This document shows positions 25,065-35,900 of a stretch of DNA of 44,096 nt, one piece after another. The number at the start of each line of letters is the position of its first letter. Position 1 is the first letter of the stretch. Under the pieces are notes generated by a model. It saw only the letters and a list, made by a program, of their open reading frames with translations, did no database searches and was not told where the DNA came from. The position numbers and the translations under genes are program-made. The DNA is taken from contig JAGBAA010000123.1 in assembly GCA_017939795.1 (NCBI GenBank), positions 1-44,096 of the forward strand, written 5' to 3'. This DNA is from Thermoguttaceae bacterium (GTDB taxonomy: Bacteria; Planctomycetota; Planctomycetia; Pirellulales; Thermoguttaceae).

Positions 25065-26033
25065 TCATCCGGCAGACGGCGAACGTCGAAAAAGCAAAAG
25101 CGTAAGGAAAAACGGACCGCCCAGAAGTGCCGTAAGGATCCCGACGGGGATCTCGTCCGGGAAAATGGCGATCCGGGCAAACGTATCGCAGAGGATCAGG
25201 AGGAGCGCTCCCCCTAAAAACGCCGACGGCAGAAGGATCCGATGGCGCGCCCCGGCGAGATTCCGCATCATGTGCGGGACCATAAGCCCCAGAAATCCAA
25301 TGGGACCGCAGACCGAAACGACTGCCGCAAGAGCCAGCGATGCCGTCACGAGGAGGGTCCTCCGCATCTTTCGGACCGGGACTCCGCGCGACTGGGCGAT
25401 CTCGTCTCCCATGCAGAAAAGATCGAGTTCGCGATGATGCACGAGGAGGATCCCCATCGCCGGAAGGACCCACGGCAAAAGCGTCAGGACGGCGGAATAC
25501 GTTCCCCCGCGGTCCAGACCGCCCATCGTCCAGCGCAGCATCCGCACGGTCTGCGTCGGGTCGCTGAGATACTGAAGCAGCATAATGAGGCTGGAATAGA
25601 GAAAACTGACCGCGACCCCCGCCAGCAGAATATCCGACGTGCTCGTCTGCCGAGCAGCCCGAACGATGGCGAAGATCAGCGCAAGCGAACCAAGTGCTCC
25701 CGCAAACGCCGCGAGGACCAGCGGAGAAAGTGCAGGGAAATTCGGAAAAAAAGGAGCTGCGGACGGCGCAAGAAAAAGCAGAAGCGTCGCTCCCAAAGCC
25801 GCGCCGCTTGCTGTCCCGAGCGTAAACGGCGTCGCGAGCGGATTCCGAAAAAGCGCCTGAAAGACCGCGCCGCAGACAGCCAGAGTCCCCCCCGCCAAAA
25901 ACGCACAAAGAACACGCGGAACGCGAAGCTGCCAGAAGACCCAATTTTGACTTTCACCGGCATCCGGGCCAAGAAATGGAGCACCCAAAAGCACGAAAAG
26001 GAAACAGACCGTCAAAAAAAGGAATGCTCGCAT
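25065..26033 (-). CDS. FecCD/BtuC-family ABC transporter permease (siderophore, heme or cobalamin uptake)
   Basis: 322 residues, the usual size, with about nine transmembrane helices. Family marks include LRVPRVLCAFLAGGTLAVCGAVFQ, NPLATPFTLGTASGAALGA, GPIGFLGLMVPHMMRNLAG and PVGILTALLGGPFFLTLL. It forms the inner-membrane channel of a B12/iron-siderophore type importer together with an ATPase and a periplasmic binding protein. Neither partner gene is present; the ATPase gene that usually follows is replaced by the truncated Fic gene, so the permease is orphaned here or works with distant partners. It starts 31 bases after nnrE on the same strand and is probably in the same transcript. Confidence 0.92.
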   Translation of the reverse strand: MRAFLFLTVCFLFVLLGAPFLGPDAGESQNWVFWQLRVPRVLCAFLAGGTLAVCGAVFQALFRNPLATPFTLGTASGAALGATLLLFLAPSAAPFFPNFPALSPLVLAAFAGALGSLALIFAIVRAARQTSTSDILLAGVAVSFLYSSLIMLLQYLSDPTQTVRMLRWTMGGLDRGGTYSAVLTLLPWVLPAMGILLVHHRELDLFCMGDEIAQSRGVPVRKMRRTLLVTASLALAAVVSVCGPIGFLGLMVPHMMRNLAGARHRILLPSAFLGGALLLILCDTFARIAIFPDEIPVGILTALLGGPFFLTLLLFRRSPSAG

Positions 26034-26064
26034 CGAAATTTCCAGAACTCACGACCAAAAATTC

Positions 26065-26925
26065 TCAATTCCCCAAAAGGGCCTCCGCCGCGACCCCGAT
26101 GTCGGAAACGTAAAGCGTCCCGGTGAACTCCTCCGCCTGAGGAAGCACCAGACCCGGTTTCGCCGCCGCAAACGTGACCGTCAGCGACGCTCGGACCACG
26201 GCCTCAGACGCCGGGCTGGATGCACAGTCCGACGCAGGATCTGACGCAAATGGAAAGCCCGTTTCGCAGTCCAGCCCCGTTGGAACGTCCACCGCGAGGA
26301 CCGGAGTTCCGAGTTTTTGGCGAGCATTCATCCACGCAATGACTTCCGGCATGGGGAAACGCGGTACGCCGACCGCTCCGGTCCCAAGAAGCGCGTCGAC
26401 CAGGCAGAGTCCGCCTTTTCCGACCGCAGGAAATGCCGCAGACTCCGTTCCCGCCATGGTTCTCGTTTCCGCCTCAGTTTCTGCGTCCGCCGCCAGCGCG
26501 TCAAGCTGGACCGAAACGGGAAGATCGGGCAAAATGGAGACCATCGGGATGCGCAGTTTCCGCGCAAGCTCGTACTGGAAAAGAGCGTCTCCGCGCAAAC
26601 GAGCCGGATCCGCGCAGAGAATGACGCGGTGCGGGATCCCGCGCAGCTGGAAATGCCGAGCCGCCGCAAGTCCGTCCCCCGCATTGTTTCCCGTCCCGCA
26701 GAAGATCAGGATCGTGGGAAACGGCGCGGAGCTTCCCTCATTTTTCAGCCAGTCTCGTTTCAGCCAGTCAAGGAGGATCTCCACCATCCCGCGGGCCGCG
26801 TTCTCCATCAGAACAAGCCCGGGGATCCCGAAACGCTCGATGGCCGTACGGTCCAGCTGCCGGACGGCGTCCCGGGAAAGAACGGCGGAACGGTTGGACG
26901 CGGAATGAAACGGCTCGGCAAACAT
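26065..26925 (-). CDS. nnrE: NAD(P)H-hydrate epimerase (YjeF N-terminal domain)
   Basis: 286 residues from the ATG at 26925, chosen for GAGGAGGA eight bases upstream; the frame extends upstream into the giant gene without a site. The enzyme interconverts the R and S forms of hydrated NAD(P)H so that a dehydratase can repair them. Marks are GLVLMENAARGM, GTGNNAGDG (77-85, nucleotide loop) and VDVPTGLDCETG. Most bacteria fuse it to the dehydratase domain (NnrD); here only the epimerase is present. It contains an unusual Ala/Glu/Thr-rich insertion around 145-165 and an Ser/Ala/Asp-rich one near 235. It begins 17 bases after the stop of the giant surface protein, so the two are probably co-transcribed. 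Confidence 0.88.
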   Translation of the reverse strand: MFAEPFHSASNRSAVLSRDAVRQLDRTAIERFGIPGLVLMENAARGMVEILLDWLKRDWLKNEGSSAPFPTILIFCGTGNNAGDGLAAARHFQLRGIPHRVILCADPARLRGDALFQYELARKLRIPMVSILPDLPVSVQLDALAADAETEAETRTMAGTESAAFPAVGKGGLCLVDALLGTGAVGVPRFPMPEVIAWMNARQKLGTPVLAVDVPTGLDCETGFPFASDPASDCASSPASEAVVRASLTVTFAAAKPGLVLPQAEEFTGTLYVSDIGVAAEALLGN

Positions 26926-26942
26926 GAAGGTCCTCCTCTTTT

Positions 26943-29900
26943 TCAGTTTTCCGAAAGCTCTCCTCCAAACGCCGTGTCGAGAAGCTCTTGCGCCGCTTTC
27001 TGAATGGCCGAAGAAGACTCCAGCGCACGCAGAAGGACTGCTTCGTCCTGCGTTTCGGAAACCGCGACCGTAAAGCAAAGCGCAGCATCCGCCGACTCAT
27101 CAAGCCACGCCTCCACCGGCAGCTGGCGAGCCTCGAAATTCCGGATCTCTTCCTCCGTCAGAGCGATACCCGCCGTCAGTGAGGCTCCCGCCGACGCAGA
27201 AAGCTCCGCAGCACGGAACGCCGCGGCATCCACCGTCACGGAAAACGCCGAGACTCCGGAAAGATCCAGTCCCGCCGTCTCGACTGACGTATTTTCGATC
27301 GCTGAAACTGTTTCGATCGAAGCCGTCGCCAGAAGCACAGCATCCGCAGCCGTCTTCACCGGGTAGATCAGCTCCGACGTACCCCAGATCTGGGACGCAG
27401 AAACCGACTCAGGTTCGACGCCAATGTTCAGCCCCGTCGATTCATCATCAGTGAACGGGAATCCAAGCTCCACCATCGAGGAAGCAAATTCCACTTCGAC
27501 TGGAGCCGTGCCGGTTGCCGTCAGCTCGATCTGGAAGAGCTTGCCGAACGTGCCGTCCGCAAGCAGTTCTGCATTTCCGAACAGGGAGGAATTGAGCAGT
27601 GTGCATCCAACATTCCAGAGATTTCCGGACGAAGAGACAGAGTCCATCTGGCCCACGATCACGTTCGAAACAGCGGCAGAATCCAGCGTGAAGATGAAAT
27701 TTCCCGTCAGATCTGCGTGCGCATAATCGTTCATGAATTCCTGCGCATACGTCGGCAGCGTGCACTTGAGCCAGGCAGTCAGGAAGTACGTACCGCCTTC
27801 CGCGTCGATCTGCGTTTCGCTGGTCGGCAGCGTGTCCTTTTCGTCGCCCGAGATCTTCTTTTTCGTCAGCGTGTACTGGATCTCAAACGGCTTCTCGCAT
27901 TCCAGACGCAGAGCATAAAGGAACGTTTTGCCGCTTTCCATCTCTACAGACATCCAGATCGGCGAACGATCCTGCGTCACCTGGTACGGCACGTACTTCA
28001 CGGTGCATTTCGGCTCATTTTCCGTCCACACGATCTCCCTGACCGCGTGCGTTTCACTCGGCTGCGTCAGCGTGATCTTCGAAACGGTCTCCCCTTCCGG
28101 GATCGGCAGTTCAACGTTCTGCGAAAGGAGCGTTCCTGCCGTCTGGTACGCCTCGTAAAGCGCCTTGACCTGCTCCATATTCGACGCCCAAACCGCAAGT
28201 TTTCCGTCTCCCTCGATCACCGAGCCTGCCGTCAGGCGCGAATCGGCACCGACCGCCGAAAGCACGACATTCGAGCAGTCCGCATCCAGCGTAACGTTCC
28301 GGGTGAGCGTCACGTCACTCACGAGCCGGTACGTATCCTCTTCATCCGCGATCTCAACCTCAGGACCGTCCTCATCAAGCCGGGCGTCTTTCAGCACATC
28401 CCAAGAAAGGATGGTCCCCTCCTTCAGAACTGTGCCGGCAGTCAGGACCGAGTCGGCTTCCGGAAGGACTTGAACGTCCGCGGCACTCTGCGCGACCTGA
28501 ACGTCCGACGTGATCTCGCCGGAGATCTCCGTTTCCCGGTACGCTTTCAGACTTTCGTCCGAAAAACTGACCGAGACGGCATTCCGGATCTGAACGGTCT
28601 GCGAGGCAGAAGCGCCCTCCGCGTTGGTCACTTTGAGAGTCAGGTCCGCCGCCGAACCGATTTCCAGCGGCAGAGCGAATTTCCCGGTTTCCGGATCCGC
28701 AGTGATCTGCGTTCCCTCGGCATTTTCGAGCGCAACGCTGACCGGAGGTGCTCCGGAAAGAACTTTTGCCCGCATCGTGTCGAGTACTGAGCCGGTCTCA
28801 TCCAGCGCATCGACCTGAACGAACCATTCCTTTTCGCCGTACTGGACTGTTTCGACCGTGAACCAGACGGTTTTTGCGTCAAAGACGTTAAATCCAGCGT
28901 TTCCGCTCGCGAACTCAACGCTCGTGAATTCCGGATGATCCAGGTCTTCGCGGATCACCAGGAGGATCGAGAAGACATTTTCCGCCGTCTGCGTACCATC
29001 TACGGAATCCGCCGTCGCACGCACCTGGATCAGGACGCCGTCCGTCACGAGATCCGGGTCGTTCGCGGTGAATTTCAGGATCCCATTCGCGTCGATCTCC
29101 GTCTTTCCTTCACCCGGCGCAGAAACGATGGAGAACTGGAGAGTTCCGCCGTTGACGTCCCGGATCCAGTCGTTCAGCTCTGCCGAGTACGTTCCGGCTT
29201 CCGAATTCACACCTTCACGCCAAATATACTTTCCGTCCGTCGTTTCGATTCCGGAAGCCCAGACCGGCGGCAGATCCGCATTGGAAATAGTCAGCGTGAT
29301 CCGACTCTCGCGCAGTTCCCCGGTACGGGAATCTTTCATGGTGCACGTCATGACGGCCGTTCCGAACCACCCTGCTTTGACGGTAAATTTTCCGTCTTCC
29401 CAGGTCACGTTTTCTCCGCTCGAGCTCTCTTCTGCCGAAATGACCGACTCGATAGTCCAGACATTCGGATCCAGATTTTGGACCGCGCACAGATCGCTTT
29501 CGAAAGTCTGCTCATTCGCGGAACGGCTTCCCGAAACCGTCAGGTCAAACGGTGCGCCCTGGAACGTGAGTGTGAGTGCCGCAGGCGTACTCTCAAGCTG
29601 CGTTTCAGAATTCCGGATCGTGTAGAGCAGTTCCGCAGTCTTTCCGTCAAGCAGATTCCAGAGCGTCGGCTGCGTGTCGGAGAGTACATTGCCGTCCGCG
29701 TCCAGGATCCGGTCCATCACGATCGAAACGGAACCGGGAACCGTCGGTTCACCGCCTGAAATGACGACCTGGCCCTCAAAGATCTCGAAACGGAACTGAC
29801 GCCCTTCTGCATCGCGGAGGACGAGGTATTTTCTGACGGAAGTCTGGGTTTCATTTCCGGAACTTTCTCCTGTTTCGCCGTCTGCACCATCCGGAGCGGA

Positions 29901-32900
29901 AATATTTTCCGAAACGATCTCGACCGTGAATCCCGCGATTTCCTGCGATTTGACGGTCAGCTCGCCCACTTTCAAAACATCAGCATCTTCTGCAGGATCT
30001 TCATCCGCCCCGCTGTTTACGCCGTTAAGAAGTTCCACGGTAACGTACTGCTGACTCACGGAAAGTTTCGCCTCCTGCGCCGCCGCAAACGGAACCGACG
30101 GCACATTCGCGACCGCAAGCGGAATGGCGAGTTCAGCCGTACGCTCCGTCCCGGCCTGCGTCCAAACCGCCTTGAGGGTCAGTTCCGCAGAACCGTAAGC
30201 AAATGGAGCCGGCGTGAAAGTCAGATTTCCGTCTCTGACCGCCGGAGCTTCCGCGAAAAGCGCAGTGCAGTGTTCCCTGCGCGAGCCGTCCTCGTTCAGC
30301 GTCCAGCCGAAGATCTCTTTTTCAAGAACTTCCACGGTAAAGGACGGCTGTTCCGCGTCGGTCACCAAGTACCCGCCGAAAGCCTGCACCGGGTCGAACG
30401 CATTTCCGAGCGTGAAGTAGTCCGAAAGTGCCGCAATGAATGTTTCCGCGCCTTCGGAAAGCTCGATCTTCGCGTTTTCTGCAGGAGTCAGCGTGAAACC
30501 GGCCCACTCAATGAGTCCCGCGATGGTGAGGTACTCCGTTTCCGTGTCCGGAATGACGGTACCGTCCGCTCCGATCTTCGCGGCAGAAACCTTCAGCGTG
30601 AAGTTTCCGTACTTTCCAGCAGACGGAGTCCAGCGGAGAACGTGCCCGTTTTCTTCAAGCGAAACATTTTCTTCCTGCGTCTCACCAACGAAGACCGCGA
30701 AGTCCGTCACTTTCCAGGTTTCGTTCGCGCCGGCTTTGAAAATGCAGTTCGTGTCCAGCTCATACGTTCCTGTTTCATTCTGAGTGACCGAGATCCGGTC
30801 CGAAATGACCTCCACCGGAGCGGCAGTCTGGAAAATGCTAAAGGAAAGGACTCCCTCTTCATCCGCAGGAGTCAGTCCCCATTTATCGCGGACGACGACG
30901 GAGATCGTACCCAGGACCGTCTGTCCCTCGATGCCTTTCAGGTCCGTGCAGAGGAACGTCAGGACGTAATTTTCGCCGCTTTCATCTTCTGCCGCCTTTA
31001 CCTGAATGGTTCCCGGCGCAAATTCCTCAGCCTGCGCAAACTGGAAAGCGATCGCAAGCGCATCGCCGTTTCCCGCAATGTCGGCATCCGCGACCATAGC
31101 CAGGAGCTGTTCCTTCGACAGCGTGATGGCAAATGTGCGGTTTTCGGCATCAAACGCGGCTTTCTGATCCGCCAGCGGCTCCGCATCTTCCGCAAGGACC
31201 GGCCGCGAATCGCAAATGACGTTCAGAAGAGTGCTTCCGGAAGTCGCGCTGACGTTCCCCGCCTCATCGATGAGCCAGAAGTAGAGCGCATTCATGCCGT
31301 ACTCCAGCGGGATACCCGCCGTTTCATCATAGAGAACGGCTTCCTTCGGATCATTTTTCGAGGAATAGAAGAGCCGGTCATTCTCTTCGGCATTTGCCGA
31401 CAGAACTTCGAGACGAAAATCTTTCTCAAGGCAGAAGAACCGTCCTTCATGCACAAAAGTATTCTGCGGCGAGAGCGCGATGATCTTCGGCACAGTAAGG
31501 TCGATGGAAACCGTCAGCTCACCCGGCGTGCGATTCACATTCCCCGCAATATCGACCGTCTGAATGACGAAACGATGTTCGCCTTCCGCTAATTTCGCAC
31601 TGGGATAGCGCAGCGAACACGTCCCGGTTTTGGGATCGATGATTCCGGATGCGTACAGGATCTCCGACGTATTTCCGTCCCCGTCCGTCACCAGACGCAG
31701 GATCTGGACCGTGTCTCCGTATTTCGACGGCGTTCCGGAAATCGCGATTTCAAACTCGGGATTTTTGTTGACGCACGACGAACTGGTCCCGGTCTGCTTG
31801 AGCGTCATGGAAGCAGAAAGTTCCGGTTTCGTCCGGTCAACGAGAACGTCAAAGAAATCTTCGGGCAGCTCGCCGTCATCGGTGGAATCGTTTCCTTTTT
31901 TGTCTTTACCCGCAAGGTAGAAGGAGTAGAGTCCCTCATCGATGGGAGAACCGTCCGTTTTCGTCAGCGTCAGCGTAAACCGCCCGCCGGTCCCATCGGC
32001 ATTTTTCGCATACGTATACGAGTACGAGAAACCGTTCGTTCCGGCTCCGCTGGAATTTTCCAGAACTTCCAGTTCCGAAAGAATCGTCTTCTCCCCATTC
32101 GTGCCGGCATTCTGCACGATGTCGCACTCCGCATCCGAAATGCCGGAAAGATCGTAGATCTGTCCCGTGATGGTGAGGGAGTTCCCGTTCGAAACGAACA
32201 TTCCGCTGGAATATCCGGATCCTTCAACATTCACGTTTTTCCAGACCGGAGCTTCATCGTCGTACGTATAGACTGCTTCAAAGGAGAAGTACTCCGTCTC
32301 TCCGAATTCGTCTGTCGCCGTGACTTCAATGAATGCCGCGAAATACCAATCATCTTCCGTGGGGCGTTTTTTGAAAGTGACGGTCAGATTCTCGCCGTAC
32401 GTTCCGCTCTGGGAGACCGAGATCTCTCCATTCTCTTCATCGAAATTCTCGACAGAAAAGCGAAGCTGCTTCTGGTCCGAGAAATAGTCATTCAGATTCA
32501 GTTTCTTCACCGTTCCGGAACCGACAAGCTGCGTGAGACCATCCGTTTCCAGTTCCCATCCTGCATCACTGATCTCCGGGAAATCGTTCAGGAATACCAT
32601 GAGCGAAAGCGGTTCTTTCATGGAGTTCCCCGCAGCATCCACCGCCTGGATCTTCACGATATTTTTGCCGTATTCGAGCGGAATATCGGTCGTGGAAATG
32701 CCGGACGACGTCCGTCCCTGCGTCTCGTGAATGACCGAGATCTCAAAACGCACCTCCGAATCATCCGATGCATTGACCCACAGACTGTACGTACCGTCCT
32801 CATTCAGATCCTCCATCGTGAGGTAAAGAGAATCCGGTTCGTAGGCGTCGCTCATGGCGTACGTGCCAAAATCGGAGGAAGCGTAGTTCAGATTTTCCGT

Positions 32901-35900
32901 TTCAAGCTGTGGAGCCGTGGAATCCACCGTGACGGAAACCAGATTTTCTTCCAGTTCCAGAATATTTCCGGCAGCATCGACCGTCTGGATACGGAACGTG
33001 TGCTCGCCATCCGCCAGCGTTTCCGTCAGGAAGTAGCTCAGCGTACCGAATGTTCCGGATCCCGCATCATATTTAGCCTGCGCGTAAAGCGTTTCAGTCT
33101 CCGATCCCGCATCCGTTTCCAAACTTTCCTGGAGGAAGATCTGCACATAAATGCCGTACTGCGCATCCATTTCTGACGGCGTACCAGACGGAGTCACGGC
33201 AAACCGCGGGTTCCCGCTCACGACGGTTTCTGAATCACCGGTCGGGATCACTGCTGCAGTCGCCCCGAGCTCCGGAGCTGCCGTCCGGACCGCGATGCAG
33301 ATCTCCTGCCGTCCGTTTTCCATCGTCGATGTATTCCCCAGAATATCCGAGCCTGCGATGCAGAAAACGTAGTTCCCGTCCTCTGCATTTTCAAGACAGA
33401 ACTCGAATTCCTGAGTCTGGGCATTCCATCGATACGTAAACGGCAGTTCCTCGGACGCATTTTCCAGAAGATCCAGTTCCGACCAGTAGACCTGACCGTC
33501 ACGCAGTATCGTGAGTTCTGCAGAAACGATCTCGGACGCATCTTCCAGCTTGCCCTTGATGGAGATCGTGTCCGAATTCAGCAGATAGTTGAACGCACCG
33601 TTTGCGGCATCTCCGTCTTCCGGTACCGAAATGCTTCCTTCCACGGCATCAATGTGCCAGCGCGGCGCATCGCAGTCCGTCATGCACGTGAACTGAAATT
33701 CCAGTTCCGTACTCGGATTTTTCGCGGTTCGGGCCGTGAGGGTGATCTCCGTCTGGAAATATTCATCCGCTCCCGGTTTTTTCAGGAATTCGAAATACAG
33801 AATGCCGTCCGTAATGGACAGTTTGAGCCATTCTTTCGCCTCCTCCGGGCAGTCGGCTTCGTAGATCAGTTCGTCGGTGTGCGAGAAAAGCTCGGAAAGA
33901 TCCAGTGTTTTCTGTTCCTCGGCACTCACGTCAAGAAGCAGTCCATACTTCTGGAGCAGGATCCCTGCTTCGGTCAGGACCGGCGGATTTTCCCAGACGA
34001 CGAGGCACGTAAACGACGCCGAATTCCCCGCAAGATCCGTGACGGTGAAGACGATCTCATTCAGTCCGTCTTCCAGAGCAAATTCCCACACTTCACTTCC
34101 GTCTTCCTTCTGCGTCCGCGCGATCTCTTTTCCATTCTGCGTACAGACGATCTCCGCAATGTTCTCTTCCGTGATCTCCGGCACAAGAACGAGCGTTTTG
34201 TTCTCCGCCAGCATGGAGTTGAATCCTTCACTCTCTCCGACCCGATGGTTCAGAGTGTACCCATCCACGTTCGAAATGACCGGAGCTGCCGAATCCACAC
34301 GGATCTCCGTCTCGTTTCCTTCCGCTTCCGTAATGTTTCCGGCCGCGTCGATCGTACGGACGGCCAGCGTATAGGTGCCGTCGGGGAGTTTCTTATCGAC
34401 GTACGTCAGCTCCCCTGCCATGCCGGTCTGCGGATCGATCTCTCCGCGGGCGTAAAGTTCTGAAAGTCCCTCCGAATTCCGAATGAAGATCTCTACCCAC
34501 GCTCCATACTCTGTATCCTGTTCATTCAGTTCACCTTCGGTCTGGACGGAAACTTCCGGTTTCCCGCTGCTCCACTGCGAAACCTCGATCTTCGCAGAAA
34601 CACCCGGTTTCACCGTATCGACCACGACGCGGATCTCTTGCGGCACCGTCTGCGTTCCGTTTTCAGGATCGCCAGCCGCTCCGTCTTCCGAACCATCTTC
34701 CGAACTGCCGTTCTGTCCGTCTTTCGATTCCGTCATGGAGAAAACGTAGAGACCGTCTGCTGCGCCGGAGATCGTGAGGGTGAACGTTCCGTTTTCCGCA
34801 TCGTAAACGTACGTCAGCTCGCCGTACGTGCCGGATCTCGTGAGGTCGATGTCCGCAAACGCAGGCTCTCCGTTCCGCAAAATGTTCAGGATCGCTGCTT
34901 TACCGTCTGCGGCAGTGAGTTTCCCTTTCATCTCCAAAGTGTCTTTTGCGATGATGTGCTCCACATCCGCCAGCGATTTTTCTGCGTAGTCGCCCGTGAC
35001 GGTCACGTCCGAAATGACGGCGGCATTGCGGCGGTGAGTAAGGCGGAATTTCAGCGTCACTTTATTTCCCGCCCGGTCTTCCGCTTCGATCTCGACGTCC
35101 GCGGTCAGCGACTGACCGTCTTCCGGCACCGTATCGTACTTGAAGCTCAGAATTCCTTTCGCGTCGATGGCAATATCCGCGACTTTGGAATCACTGGAGA
35201 CCGCCTTGAATTCCAGATCATTTCCATGCGTGAACATTTTGGAAAGGTCCACCGTTTCGTAGTCTTCCGCCTTCTCAGACCACTCCTGCACGAAACCGTT
35301 CTGCTGAAGTTCCTCGCCTTCCGGAGTCAGCGCCACCGGAATATCGCAGTAGACCCAGCACGTCTTCGTGAGTTTCAGTCCCTCGGAATCCGTGACGGTG
35401 AAGACGATTTTGTTGATGCCCGGCTTCAACTGGAATTCGTAGGTAAATTCCTCGCCGTTTTCCGAACCTGCCTGCGGGACCGGCTCTCCGTTGAGGGTAC
35501 TTTCCACCTTGAAGGGATTCGTTTCCGGATCCTTTTCCGGAGCCTCCTCTTTCTTATCCCCGTTCGTGACTTTGACCGTCAGAGTCAGCTCTTCGTCTTC
35601 CACGCGCATGGAATCGAAATCTTTTGCGTCGGCATCGTACTTGAAGTCCAGAACATAATCCGGAACCGTAAGCGTCAGCGAGGAACGCACGTAATTCACC
35701 GTAAACGAAAGCGTGCAGATCTCCCCAAGCGCGTTGAGCGCCGCGACGGTAACTTTTGCGGAAAGGGTCTCCCCTTCTTTCGGAGTCTGTTTGAAATCAA
35801 ACGTCAGAAGGCCGTTTTTCCCGACAGATGCCGTCAGGAGTTCTTTGTTGGACGTCATGGAAGAGAACGTCAGTCCGGAATCGTACGTGAAATAATCGTA

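Noticed and set aside
24979..25944. 321-residue minus-strand frame overlapping the FecCD permease
   Set aside because: Same strand but a different frame from a clear FecCD gene. Ser/Arg/Gly-rich, without domains.
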